The position numbers were made by a program, and so were the translations under genes. Below the pieces are notes generated by a model. The model had not been told where the DNA came from, did no database searches, and saw only the letters and a list, made by a program, of their open reading frames with translations. From Macrocystis pyrifera (taxonomy: Eukaryota; Sar; Phaeophyceae; Laminariales; Laminariaceae), in NCBI GenBank assembly GCA_031763025.1, contig JASSKH010000026.1:3671240-3735239 (forward strand): DNA of 64,000 nucleotides. The letters are read 5' to 3'. Positions 1 through 10,465 of the stretch are shown here, piece by piece (position 1 is the first letter of the stretch; every line of letters starts with the position of its first letter).

Positions 1-689
1 CCACCTCTATCCCGTCATTGCACGCACTGCACCGCACCTCTCTATCCCCTGCCACGGTGCAACGAATTCATACGAAGTATCAGACCCTGGGCGCATTGCT
101 CCTACAGTATTTGCCGCGTCGGTTTCTGTGGAGTCACTCTATTCGTTTTTCTGCACGTAAGGGTTGACGTCTTGCCAACTTCATCAAGGACCACCGAACG
201 ACAGCCTCTTGCTCCCTTACATACTCCACGGCGTGTAAGAGATGGCCGATACCGGCCAGTGCGTCTCGAACCCGGGCCCAGGGCTGGTCCCAGGAAGACA
301 AATAGTGGACTACGCAGTGCCGAAGCCCAGAGAACAGCCCGACCACCATATTTTCTCCTGATATATCTAGGACATGTCGTGAACCATTTCACAGTTCTCC
401 CTCCCCCACTCCGCCCAGGGCCGGTATTGCCGAACCTCCAACCATGATTTTTATGTGACCATGGACACGATGTCGACGACATCAACCGTCTGCAAGTTGG
501 GACCATTGACTGGGACACAGGTATTCGCGGTTGAACGTACCGAGCTCAGCCAACTCTAGGTAGGTGGTGGTCTATCCAACCCCCCATTGATGTAAACAAA
601 GCGAGACCCGCAACGTAGTATATTTATTCGTATACAGCGCGTATACATATATGTTGAGATGACGCCAAAACAAACATTTCGTGAACGCC
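1..689. other. Gene-free stretch, nothing recognised
   Basis: No open frame here has a recognisable domain, and I see no tRNA-like or repeat structure. The open frames on both strands are short and arginine/proline rich, as expected by chance in GC-rich sequence. Confidence 0.5.
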
Positions 690-1640
690 CATGGCTTTCT
701 TGGCACTTCAGGGCCCTCCACGGTAAATCATGGGCTTTCATGGCACTGCCGTGGAACTTCTAGATGGGTAGAACGTTCATGGGCTCGCATGTGACTTGCA
801 TAAAGGCTCAATGGCACGTTCACGGGTCTTCATGGGCTTTCATACGCCTCCATGGAATTCCCATGGCAACACAGAGTCGTAACGTTGTAGGTCTGGATAA
901 TACGTATGTTGTCGTATGTGGTCTGATTCACGTTGTTCATGAAAAATCGGCTTCCATGACAGATTCATGATAGAGCTTTTTTCATGACAGCTTTCAAACA
1001 AACCTACACCATGGAGACTGCTACGAAACTGCCAAGGCATTGCTGCCATCGAGCTACAGGAACTGCAATGAGGCGCCGTGACATTCCGTGAAGAGACTCC
1101 TTGCGGCGCCATGAAAGCGCCACGAAAGCGGAGTGCCATGAAAGAGCCATGACTGGGCCATGAGGTCCCATGGCACTATCATGACAGCCCCTCGATATGC
1201 GCATGGCAATCTCATGGCAGGTATTCCTATGTCAGTCTCATGGTACTGCCATGGCAGGGCTATGCCAGTTCCTATTCCCCATGGCAGTCTCATGGCAGTC
1301 CCATGGCAGTCCCATGGCACCCGGTGTCATCATGCACGCACGCTTAGAGCACAACCGCATGACTGCATGCACCCTCATATTCGGAACTCGGTACGGCTAC
1401 GATGTACGAGCAGCGACCGAACCCGCGAGCGGTGCGATTATCAACTTTCCTGGGAGAACGTGCCGCGGTACAACTAATAACAGCATCATGCTGCTGCTGA
1501 GGACACCGTACATCTCTCACGTGCCGCTTCGCCAAGACTGTCAACGTTTATGAACCCCCATGAACGTTGATGGACACGTTATATAACGTTCATGAACACT
1601 TTGATGAACGTCGTTCCTGAACGTTGATGGGCATGGGGCG
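690..1640. repeat. CATGG-rich cryptic satellite
   Basis: The palindrome-like word CATGG or CATGGC recurs dozens of times at irregular spacing of about 9 to 25 bases. Around 1285-1320 it condenses into tandem 11-base units of the form catggcagtcc. From 1555 to 1640 it gives way to related words (gaacgttgatgg, gttcatgaac). Open frames on both strands are by-products of the repeat. The tract looks like a decayed minisatellite; no function is visible. Confidence 0.75.
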
Positions 1641-1865
1641 GCTACCACGAATTATATTACTGTTGTGCGATGGTCGAAACCTTTCACCTGCAGAGCCACT
1701 TCAGAACTGTCCGTGGAACGGCCAAAACCCTCTACGCGCTCATCAATATGGCATTGCCTTTGATTTAGGGAAATAAATAACTCGCCTGTTGGACATACTA
1801 CTTGATACTCGTAGCGCAGCTGCTGTTGCCCTGCTTGATACCCTGGTAGGTTGCAGTGAGTGATA

Positions 1866-1934
1866 CCACTCTGTCCCTAAGTATAAGTTTGAATAATACT
1901 GTAAAAAAAATCCTTATATTTAGGGACAGAGCGA
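1866..1934. mobile_element. Short MITE-like element with Stowaway/Tc1-mariner-type ends
   Basis: Two arms, 1869-1887 and 1913-1931, are inverted repeats matching at 18 of 19 positions, separated by a 25-base AT-rich loop. The arm begins ctctgtccctaa and continues tataag, close to the terminal inverted repeats of Stowaway-type Tc1/mariner MITEs as known from plants. The dinucleotide TA flanks both sides (1864-1865 and 1935-1936), as expected for that superfamily. At 69 bases it is very short and has no coding capacity. It could instead be a simple hairpin that resembles these ends by chance. Confidence 0.5.
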
Positions 1935-1936
1935 TA

Positions 1937-2687
1937 TTCGCTTTTGAGTTTTGAATTTGTATTTGTTAGTCACAATGCCGTGGGAAAGTGCGGAACTCCT
2001 TCAACACGCTGCCCCGAACTGCTGACAGCCACTCAAAATTTTCTTCATCCAGCAGCCAGCAACACATCAACGCATGATATCCTACAAGTACACCGTATTT
2101 GCCCACAACAGGCGATGTGCCTCGCGCTGGGTAGGCGACTGCTCGTGCTTCGTGTTACATGGATCTCGGAGCAGCAGGAAAGTCGAGAGTGGCTCAGATC
2201 GACGACTGAATTATTGTAACTTGAAAAACAAATAGAGGTGAGATACCCCAGGAAACCAGCAAAACACAGGAAGGAGCACAAACAACAGCGATTAGTAAGC
2301 GAGCGCACCTCTCAACATTGAGCAGGGATCTATGGAGTTGCTCTGGGAAATTCTTACATCGAGACAAGAGCCACAACGCCAGCAGTTGTCCAAGTTTCAG
2401 GCAGAGCCCACGAAAAACAGCAATCGAACTATTTTGTTTTTGTATTCATCACTTTCACTTTCCAGCTTTACTCGTAGGAGGTTTTTCCCTCTCCGGTCTT
2501 CTTCTGGACAAGTCGTGGTCATAGGTGTCGTCCCTTCTCCCCCCCGGTACGTGCCTTCATTTTTTGTCGCGCATAGGGTTCAGCATTCCCACTGCTCGTC
2601 AATTTTCATCGAATGTAGCTAACTCACGCTTTCGTGCTTTCCGCTAATAATCGTGTTTTTTAAGCAAGAAAAAGTCCTTACGAGTAT
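1937..2687. other. Gene-free stretch, nothing recognised
   Basis: Unique-looking, moderately AT-rich sequence. The open frames are all below 100 codons and none resembles a known family. Confidence 0.4.
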
Positions 2688-2764
2688 GCACTCGGTGAGA
2701 CTCGAATCCACGAAATTGTTCTGAGCAGACACGCGGCCCACCTACTAAGCCACCGGGGACGCCG
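2688..2764 (-). ncRNA. tRNA-like sequence (possible SINE head)
   Basis: Read on the minus strand, this has a good pol III A box (tggcttagtagg, complement of 2741-2752) and a B-box-like word (ggattcgagt, complement of 2700-2709) at tRNA spacing. The B-box word sits in a T-arm with a seven-base loop and a mostly paired stem. The 5' and 3' ends do not pair as an acceptor stem, so this is not a working tRNA gene. A tRNA-derived SINE head or tRNA pseudogene is the best reading. Confidence 0.45.
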
Positions 2765-3705
2765 GCATAGGGAACGTGGAGATGGAGTAGGCCCGCTTGC
2801 CAGGTCAGAGCCGTCAGTGTCGCACTCGTCGAAAATACACCGTACTAAACAAGACCCCTCGACGGATACGTACGCCTGTGGTGCTCTGTCACGGCTAGTT
2901 AAGTTTGTGACCAACGCTAAGGTCTAACGCGCAGGGGTGAGTCTCCGCACCGCCATAGAGGCACACTAGTGTAGATCTGCATGCACGGTAGTACTGTATA
3001 GCTGCATATTTGGTAGGGTTCAAGTTCGAATGATTCGCAGGCGCAACCGCAACGTAGCGCCTGGATATCACTCAAAACCATGTTCCGAACCAAACTCCGA
3101 GCTACGCATCGACATCGTGCTAGAAAGGCATTCGTGAGAATGGGCGTATTCCCAGGAGACACCTCAGCACAGTTTTCAGGCAGTAGTGCGTTAGTGTTTG
3201 GGAGATCCAAACATGAGGAGCTCAAAATCCACTCGAAATTTCACTTCTTAGAAATTCGTTCGCGCTCAGGCCGACCAACACCTCTGTGCGCTAGTTATGA
3301 AACGGGTGTACTCGCTAGTTTAACCGGTAGTTCTTTACTCTTTGGAGGGACTCAACCCAGAACGTGCAAACAAACTCCACTGCGTGTCTGAGCTCCTCAC
3401 ACGACAAGCTCATGTCTCACCCGAAACAGTACTTCGAATATCTTCGCTCGCGCAACACGCCAAACAAGTACATGTGCGCAAGGGTCCTACAACGAATATT
3501 CACTAAAGTAGTAAATATTTTTCGTATCAATATATAGGAACTACTTCCTTACTTGAGAAACTCAACCGGTCGGAAACGTTTAGCATACATGAACCAACCC
3601 CTACTACGGTGAGAGTGACTCGTTACCTCACTTTCACAGGAGCTCAACCCCCTTCAACCGTGGGATGACTTCGTTTCACTTGAGAACGACAGGAGGTTCC
3701 TGTTC
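2765..3705. other. Gene-free stretch, nothing recognised
   Basis: No domain, RNA gene or clear repeat is visible. Short motifs such as ctcaaccc recur loosely, but I cannot define a unit. Confidence 0.4.
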
Positions 3706-4124
3706 CGGGAAGCGACCCTATGCACATCACGATTTTGTACACCTGTGTATTGTCCTATTAATGCCTGAGACATCCTATTAATACAATGCGTATAAGCGCA
3801 TATTTCTACCTTCTACGGTCTGACCTGTTGGATGCTCCCGGGGATCAAGCAAAGCGTGGGGGTAGGTCAGGCGGGTGACTCAGGAGCGTGCAGATGAGGT
3901 TCTGAGCGTTGAGGCAAGTATTTCGTGCGTTCAGAGCGAGCGTTTCGTGCCAGGGGTTCACAAGTTCTCAGATTGGGTTCAAGTCCATGCTTTCCAGTGA
4001 TCGACGTACCCAGCCCCCCCAGAGCCCCACGCACGTTTAGTCGATCCCCTTCTATGCTATCCTTCCGAGGTACTACAACTCCGGGTTCACAAATAAAATG
4101 GTGGAATATCCCCTGCTCGCCGTG
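3706..4124 (+). repeat. Headless copy of the tRNA-Glu SINE-like repeat
   Basis: This 419-base segment matches 39166-39584 (also 419 bases) along its whole length with only scattered substitutions. The other copy is preceded by a tRNA-Glu-like head; this one is not, so it appears 5' truncated or recombined. The open frame inside it is shared by both copies only because they are duplicates. No protein family is recognised. Confidence 0.8.
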
Positions 4125-4393
4125 GCATCTCCCCACGTTCGATGTCTTCAGACCGAGACAACGAATCGTTAAAAGTAAAACCCGACGAGCAGAAAATTAC
4201 TCTTCAAGATAGCAAGAGAAGAAAATAAAATTCCCAAGGCATCCCGGGAAGGTAAAATTAGGAATCCGAATAACTCAAAATTCCGCCCTAACGTTTGTCT
4301 AGCTGTCTCTGTGCGGATATCACATTTAGATTCATGGTGTGCTTTGTTTCTGGCGATGATATCAACTTCCCTACATTGGTTGTGGATGTGCTT

Positions 4394-4955
4394 TATGAAT
4401 GTGGAGGTGGTTTCGTAGATGGGTTTACCGCTGGCTGCAACACGTTCATGACGAGTCATCGTTATATTCTGGTCTCCTCCAATGATATGAAGTTCTATTT
4501 CGTATACTTCGCGTGCTTCAACTTATTGGCACTACTCGTAGCGAATGTGGGGGTGGATTTGCATATGACTTTGCCACGGGCTGTCAGAAATTCATAATAG
4601 GTCCTCTTTGTACTTTCGCCTCCTCCTATTGTATAAAGTTCTGCTTCGCATGCTTCGCGTGCTGAAAATATGCTGGCACTACCCAAGGTTATTGTCTCAA
4701 TCCGAGTAAGTAAGTCGTTTGAAGGTATTGACGTTTACTTAACTCACTGGCACTAGCGAATGTGGAGGTGGACTTGTATACGGGTTTGCCACGGCGGTAG
4801 GAGATTCATGATGGGTCCGCTTTCTACTTTCGTCTCTTCCTATGGTATAGAGTCGTATTTCGCATACTTCGCGTGCTTCAATTTACTGGCGCTACCCGAG
4901 GTTATTATCTGATTCCTAGTAAGTAAGTCGTTTGAAGGTACTGACGTTTACTGCA
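4394..4955. repeat. Three degenerate tandem units
   Basis: The words gaatgtgg(a/g)ggtgg, tt(t/c)gccacgg, cttcgcgtgctt and agtaagtaagtcgtttgaaggta recur in order at about 4394, 4540 and 4755. Units are 150 to 220 bases and clearly diverged from one another. Short frames across it are not conserved between units. Confidence 0.65.
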
Positions 4956-5014
4956 TCCCCCCTGCATGAACACTGTCCACTGGAGCGACTCTTTCGCGCT
5001 AAATTCAATCATGA

Positions 5015-5019
5015 GTGCT
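5015..5019. repeat. Target-site duplication (left) of the copia element
   Basis: The bases gtgct directly before the left LTR recur directly after the right LTR at 11597-11601. Confidence 0.85.
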
Positions 5020-5297
5020 TGTTGATTGATCTGTAAAGGTATAGGCGCAGCTGGCACGGGAACGCGTGGTTGACTCCAGACAGTAACACGGAACTCCTCT
5101 TATATTATATCCGAGCTGTCGAGTGACAGCTCATGCATCGTATGCAGGTTATTATCCAACATGACGCGGGAATAAACCTCCCGTTTATCCCCCCGAATAT
5201 CCGACTAAATATCCCTCTCCTATAATCCTATGTCAATATATGGAACTCCCTAATATTAGATGTAACGTCTCCGTCGTGTTTCTGAGCACAATCAATA
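5020..5297 (-). repeat. 3' LTR of the copia element
   Basis: 278 bases, starting tgttgattg and ending caatcaata on the plus strand, with imperfect inverted termini. In element orientation the ends are TA...CA, a known non-canonical terminus that appears on both LTRs and so is not a single-copy mutation. Confidence 0.93.
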
Positions 5298-5312
5298 TCC
5301 CCCCTGCTCATT
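5298..5312 (-). promoter_or_regulatory. Polypurine tract of the copia element
   Basis: On the minus strand this reads as a purine run (agcaggggggat) directly abutting the 3' LTR, the expected primer site for plus-strand DNA synthesis. A second similar run lies 30 to 40 bases further inside (about 5331-5342). Confidence 0.75.
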
Positions 5313-5955
5313 ATACACGACCATACTTTAATATCCCCCCAGCTCTGTATACTACAATGTACGACTCCGCTGGGTGGAAACATCTCAATATTATGACCAA
5401 CTCATACGAAATTCAGAAACATAATTCCACTCAGAACCAAAAATCAAACTCTCAATTTCCAAAATACTATCCAAACTCTCCAACTCAGAAAACATCTTCC
5501 ATGGACCGCACACGCCCCCAGGCGCTTCATAGTCTCTCTTCAACCTTATCCAAAAAAATCTCCCTCTATTTCATGAGGAATTAGTGTAAATCATATAAAG
5601 TATCACAGTAGTCATACTCATCAAAATAAAAATTTAGCCCAGAAAATAAATGCCAGAGATCGCAAGGAACCCCGTTCCCCCGGACAAGGGTCTCCCCTTG
5701 TCCCCTACTCCCGCCATAGATACACAGATCGCGACGGTAATGCGAGATAACATACATTCCTTCACTTGAATTTTATTTGTCGTGGGGACTACTCGAAAAC
5801 ACCAAAAACTCTCGAAATCCATCACCAGGAACGAAATGGTATCATCCTCGGAATTAGCCAGGGAAAAAAAACGCAGCATCTTCGGATTTATAGGTAGTTC
5901 AGACAAATCCTTCACTCAAAAATGACATAAAACCTTCCACCTCGGAAAAACCGCG
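5313..5955 (-). other. Untranslated 3' region of the copia element
   Basis: This lies between the RNase H stop and the polypurine tract. Open frames exist on the minus strand (for example 5634-5915) but show no recognised domain and start without support. Confidence 0.55.
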
Positions 5956-6942
5956 TCAAATATTCATCAGAAAATCCCGGTGGTAACGAAACACCGTGTT
6001 GTTGAGCGGCTTTGTCAAGAAGTCTGCATGCTGTTTCTCCGACTCTACATGGGTAATAACAAACTCCCCCTTAAAAATAAGCTCGCGCAAAAAGTGGTGT
6101 CGTACATCGATGTACTTCGAATTCGACGTGCACACTGGATTTTGTGCCAGGTGCCTTGCCCCCTCGTTATCCTCGAAAACCGTAATGCATCTGTCCCCAA
6201 ACCCCGGAAAAATAAAACTCCATACATAGCGCATGAACATTGCCTCCTTGATAGTGTCTGCCAGTGCTACATATTCGGCCTCAGTGGTTGAGAGTGTGAC
6301 GCATTTCTGCGTCCTAGAAAACCAGCACACACACGCCCCAGCACACATGATGGCCCCACCGGAAACTGACCTCCTGTCAGTGGCTTTGTTGGCATAGTCT
6401 GCATCTGCAAACGCTACCAGCTCAAGCCCGCTACCCTTCTGGAACGTAATGCCGAAATCACTCGTAGAAAATACATACTCTAAAATACCGACTGCTGTCT
6501 TCCAGTGTACTCCCCTCGGCCTATTCGTGTACCTCGCTACCGCCCTCACCGCGTTCGCAATATCCGGTCGTGTTTGGTTCGCAAGCCACATCAAGCACCC
6601 CACCAACTCGCGGAAAGGCCAATCACCCTCGGGTTCATTCTCGTCAAACTCCTCGAGCTTCACACCAGTCGAAAGCGGGTTATTCCTCCCAGAACTAACA
6701 CCAAACCCCGTCGCGGTATTTTCAGCGAACGCCTGCTGCGAAATCGTCAAAGTACCAGCATCCCAATCCCTCGAAAAACAACAACCAGCATACCACCGCA
6801 ACTCGCCCAGATTGTTGATCGGAACAAGGTTGTTCAGGCCGTCACAGAACTGATCGCATCTAGCCTTGAGTCCTACAGAAAAAATATCATCCACATGAAC
6901 AAAATGGAGACAGAGCCCGACTCGACCAACCTCATGACACAC
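5956..6942 (-). pseudogene. Copia reverse transcriptase (C-terminal part) and RNase H
   Basis: This is the downstream end of copia Pol. It carries the reverse-transcriptase active site in the copia form HVDDI near its start, then a connection region and a complete copia-type RNase H. The RNase H shows AFADADYA, the STTEAEYVAL signature, FEDNEGA and the final HADFLTKPL motif, which are the conserved blocks of the family. This section is fully open for 328 codons. It is separated from the upstream RT section by a one-base frame change near 6900, where the same bases are read in two frames by the two pieces. In an intact element RT and RNase H copy the RNA into DNA and remove the template. Confidence 0.93.
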
Positions 6943-7316
6943 GCGTCAGCGGGGCTCTGCTCAAATCCTAGACTCTTCATGTGAGTGAGAAGGTGGTTGT
7001 GCCACGACCTCGACGCTTGCTTCAAGCCGTAGAGACTGCGATTCAACTTGACCACCTTACCAGACATTTCGCCGCAGCCGGGAGGTAGTCGCATGAATAC
7101 ATCCTCATCCAAACCCAACTCGCACGCAATAGCACCCAACAAACGGAAACAAGACGCTGCAGGCGTCGAAGCAAAAGTCTCAAAGAAATCAATACCCTCA
7201 CGCTGCTTGAAACCTCGTGCCACCAGCCTTGCTTTCGCCCGCACCACGTCACCATGCTCGTTGGACTTCCAGGCGAACACCCACTTCGCCGAGATGACGT
7301 TGAGCCCCTCTGGTTG
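6873..7316 (-). pseudogene. Copia reverse transcriptase (N-terminal part)
   Basis: The frame holds the classic copia RT opening: ISAKWVFAWK, KARLVARGFKQ, the segment with PPGCGEM, LNRSLYGLKQASRSWH, and then the approach to the active site. It is in the same frame as the proline-rich piece upstream (7317-8390), separated only by the TAG at 7317-7319. Downstream it is broken just before the VDD active-site motif, so this copy could not make a working polymerase. Confidence 0.92.
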
Positions 7317-8390
7317 CTACGTCGCTCCAAACGTCCCCGCGTCCGCCAGCCCATGGTACTCCTTGTCCATCGCCTGTCTCCAGATGGCCGAATACTCGTC
7401 CGCACACGCTTCAGCATACGAGTTCGGCGTCGAAAGCTCGCTCGCCGGGCGTGTGGGAAGGGGAGGGTTCTCGCGCGGTGGGGCTTGGTGGAAAAGTACA
7501 TGGCCTATACCTTCCCGCGCTGCCATCAACGACAGCAGCCTATGCCCCATAGCCTCGCGGTTCCGCGCAGTCTCCCCTCTTGTCCGCCCCCTCAGCACAT
7601 CTCCACCTTCCGGGTGTCGCCCAGCTTCCCCCCTGGCCCGATCACCCTGCACACCGCCACCACCCTCGTGGTGTCGTGCGGTCTCCCCCCTAGTCCGCCC
7701 TCTCTGCACAGCGCCATCCTCCGGGTCCGGGATATAATAACCCAGTGCCCGGGCAGCACGCTGCGAAAGCTGTGGCTGCGGTGACTGCTGCGGCGGCGAC
7801 GGCGGTGATAACGGCGGCGACGGCGGCGGCGGCGGTGGCGGCGGTGGCGACGGCGCCGGCGGTGACGGTGGCTGTAGCGGCGGCGGTGACGATGACGGCG
7901 GCAGCGACGGCGACGGTGACGGCGGCGGCGGTAGCGACGTTGATGACGGCGGTTGCGGCGGCAGCAGTGGAGATGGGGACGGTGGCTCGGGCCATACGTC
8001 GGGGCCCCTCAGAGGCTCCGGCGCACCCGGCGGCGGTGGCGACGGCGACGGCGGCGGCGGGGAGCTCTCCTCCTCCGAAGGCAGTAACCCCACAAACGGT
8101 TTCCTCGGGTGTTCTCCAGTGACGTCACGGGAGAACGACCTTCGGCCAGACATCAGCAGGATCTTGCTGCAGTCAGCTGCGTGGTGGTTGCCGCCGTTGA
8201 GGTTGAAGCAAGCCTCCGCCTTCGGCTCGGTCTTCAGGGCCCTCCTGACGTGGTGGAAGCCCGGCTTCAGAAACGGGAGCAGCCGCGCAAACGGTGGTCT
8301 CCCGTAGAAAGTTTCGGTAAGGACGAGTGCATTTCCGGCTTGTCCCTTACCCTCGCCGTCATGTTGATCACATCGCTCGCGTACACGCAT
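7317..8390 (-). pseudogene. Copia integrase C-terminus, Pro/Ser linker and RT start
   Basis: The first part continues the integrase core after a frame change near 8325: FYGRPPF, then the EPKAEACFNLNGGNHHAADC segment typical of the copia integrase C-terminus. A linker of about 150 residues follows, dominated by Ser-Pro and poly-Pro runs (DNA 7780-8070), then arginine/glycine-rich charged repeats. It ends at SYAEA...WRQAMDKEY, the conserved lead-in to copia RT. The stop is an in-frame TAG, after which the frame continues into RT. The 5' end overlaps the integrase piece and the first residues are frame-shadow. Confidence 0.88.
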
Positions 8391-9154
8391 GACTCAGCCC
8401 AGAGGGGCTGCGTCGCGGGCATCCTTGCATCGCCGAACAGGCGGGTGGCCTCCAGGCGGGACGCCATTGCAAGCTCCAGCGTCATGGCGATCCGTCGCTC
8501 GACCACCCCGTCATGCTTCGGAGAATCGACGGGCGTGTACTCGCGGCGGATGCCGTGGTGGTTGAGCAACTCCACGAACTCCGCCTTGGTGAACTCGGTG
8601 CCGTTGTCCGAGCGAAGGCACTCCACGATGGACGGCACACCCTTCGCGTTGATGTCGGCCAGGAAACCAGCGAAGACCTTCGGGACGTCGGACTTCCGCT
8701 TCAAGAAATACGGCCACCCCAGTCGCGAGTAGTCGTCGACGATCATCATCAAGTACTGCGCACCGCCAGCAGACGTAGGCTGTTGTCCCGACAGATCCAC
8801 GAACAGACGCTCCAGAGGCCTGGTAGAACGGCACTCGGTCGTCCACGGCACCGCCATCCTCCTCCCTTTCGCCTCAGAACACCCAGCACACGGAACCAGC
8901 TCCCCAAAAACCTTAATGTCCATCTGGCGTGCCGTCTCACGGAGAGTGTCAGCATGGGAGTGGGCAAGGGCAACGTGAAGGTCGTTAATATCGATCCTCC
9001 TCATTTTTCCAGGAGCTAAAACAGCGGAAGCAATCGGGGTCTCTACTATCCGCGTGGCGTCTACGTATGAACCCGCGTCCCTACGCACGAAAGACAGCTG
9101 TCCATTCAATGTGTGGGCTCCCTGAGCATCAAGTGTCACCGGGCATTTCAACAT
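8267..9154 (-). pseudogene. Copia integrase (GAG-pre-integrase and catalytic core)
   Basis: The pre-integrase zinc region has an H...H pair (LHVALAHSHADTL) and a CAGC pair, as in the HHCC domain. The DDE core is complete: the first Asp in FVDLSG, the second in LRSDNGTEF and the Glu in GVVERRI. Integrase inserts the cDNA into the host genome. The frame follows the protease piece after a one-base change near 9185 and shifts again near 8325 into the next piece. The last 20 or so residues are therefore out of frame and not native. Confidence 0.92.
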
Positions 9155-9924
9155 TACTGCATGAAGCGAAAATAAGTTGAAGCGAGAACACCGGGTACGT
9201 ATGCTACGTCCACCAGCCTAACTTGAACGTCACCCTGAGAGCTGTGCATCACAATTGGAATCTGGCCGAAGTACTCTATCTTCAGTGACCTCATGTCACC
9301 GACCACCAAACGGCTCTTACCAGGGGGAGGGGGAGTACAGTTTACCATACCAAAAGGGTTGCCAGTCACATGAAAAGTTGCTCCCGAATCCGCTACCCAC
9401 TCTTCTCTCCCATTAACCCAAAACAAATAATCATTCGCCTTGCCCTGGTGCGCAAACTGCGCGGTGAGGAGGTGCGGATCGAACGTAGGCGTAGGGTTGC
9501 CGTTGTTCGCTGGGCCAGGGGAGGGGGAAGTGCTGAAGGAGGGTTGTTGTGGCGGGGAAGCTCCGGTCGAGGTATACCCACCACTGCCGTAGGGCGTCTC
9601 CTGCAGCCAGCCACCTCCGTAGTATGGTTGTTGGGCGGGTTGAGGAGAAGCGGCACCCGGGAAAGCGACATTCATTTGCGCGGGAGCTGCCTGGCATTCC
9701 GCGGCGTGGTGGCCCCGTCTGCCGCAACGGAAGCAGGGCCCCTTGCGCCTCCATGTGTTATTCGGTGGGGGACCCCAGCCTGCCGGAGTCGCTGCGGGCG
9801 GCGGGGGCATCGGCGGCAACGTCCCTGGCGGTGGGTCGGTAGGTACCCAACCCATGGGGGGGACTACTCCACCCGTACCGAAGGGGTCTGGGGCTGAGTC
9901 ATCCCAACGGTACCTGCAGGCCAC
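9154..9924 (-). pseudogene. Copia Gag zinc knuckle and aspartic protease
   Basis: The piece starts in a Pro/Gly-rich stretch and contains one CCHC zinc knuckle, CFRCGRRGHHAAEC (CX2CX4HX4C), which binds the genomic RNA. The copia protease follows with its active site in VADSGATFHVTG. The start listed is a frame boundary, not an ATG. A frame change near 9950 separates it from the Gag tail upstream. Around 9895-9940 the short unit RWDD...RYRWDD is duplicated. Confidence 0.9.
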
Positions 9925-9925
9925 G

Positions 9926-10097
9926 TCATCCCAACGCCATTTGGGGCCGGTTATCCCCCCCGACGAAGCTCCTCCCCGGTTGCCACGTTGCTGATGGGGA
10001 CGGTGCTGCTGCTGCTGTTGCTGGGGCTGCTACTGCTGCCGTTGGTGCTGCTGCTGCTGATATTGCTGCTGCTGCTGCTGCTGATACTGTCGCTGGA

Positions 10098-10129
<32 letters not shown>

Positions 10130-10465
10130 GGGCTGCTGCTGCTGCTGCTGTCGCTGGAGCTGCTGCTGCTGCTGCTGTTGCCCATCCTTGAGCCTCCCGC
10201 CTCTCCTGTTCCTCCTTCCCCCTCCTGGACCCGCACCTCCGCCACCGGCAGCCTGCGCACCTCCGGCGTACAAGGCATGCTGATCTACCACTCCCTGCAC
10301 GCCCAACGCCCTAGAAACCATCTCCTTCTCTACCTTGTTGTTAGCATACGCGTCACGGATGATCTCATCGATCTCGGAACGGGGGATGGAAGGGCGGGAA
10401 AGAATGGACTTGCTTTGAATAGTATACAAAGATGAGAGGTTGGTAATAATGTGGCGGTTTACTTC
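9926..10465 (-). pseudogene. Copia Gag C-terminal part with poly-Gln/poly-Ala tract
   Basis: This continues the Gag frame directly after the in-frame TAG at 10466-10468. It includes a helical stretch (IPRSEIDEIIRDAY) of the copia Gag type, then a Gly/Arg-rich region, then poly-Gln and poly-Ala encoded by the CTG/CAG repeat at about 10002-10185. The alternation of Gln- and Ala-rich stretches suggests repeat slippage changed the frame within the tract. It ends by frameshift before the zinc knuckle. Confidence 0.8.
10002..10185. repeat. CTG/CAG trinucleotide repeat inside copia gag
   Basis: Interrupted ctg runs (up to about eleven units) are mixed with ttg, cta and tcg triplets. On the coding (minus) strand they read as CAG or GCA, giving Gln or Ala depending on frame. 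Confidence 0.92.

Noticed and set aside
7690..8122. Ala/Val/Thr-rich ORFs on both strands opposite the Pro-rich linker
   Set aside because: They arise from the GGC/CCG-rich composition; only the minus-strand Pro/Ser reading connects integrase to RT.
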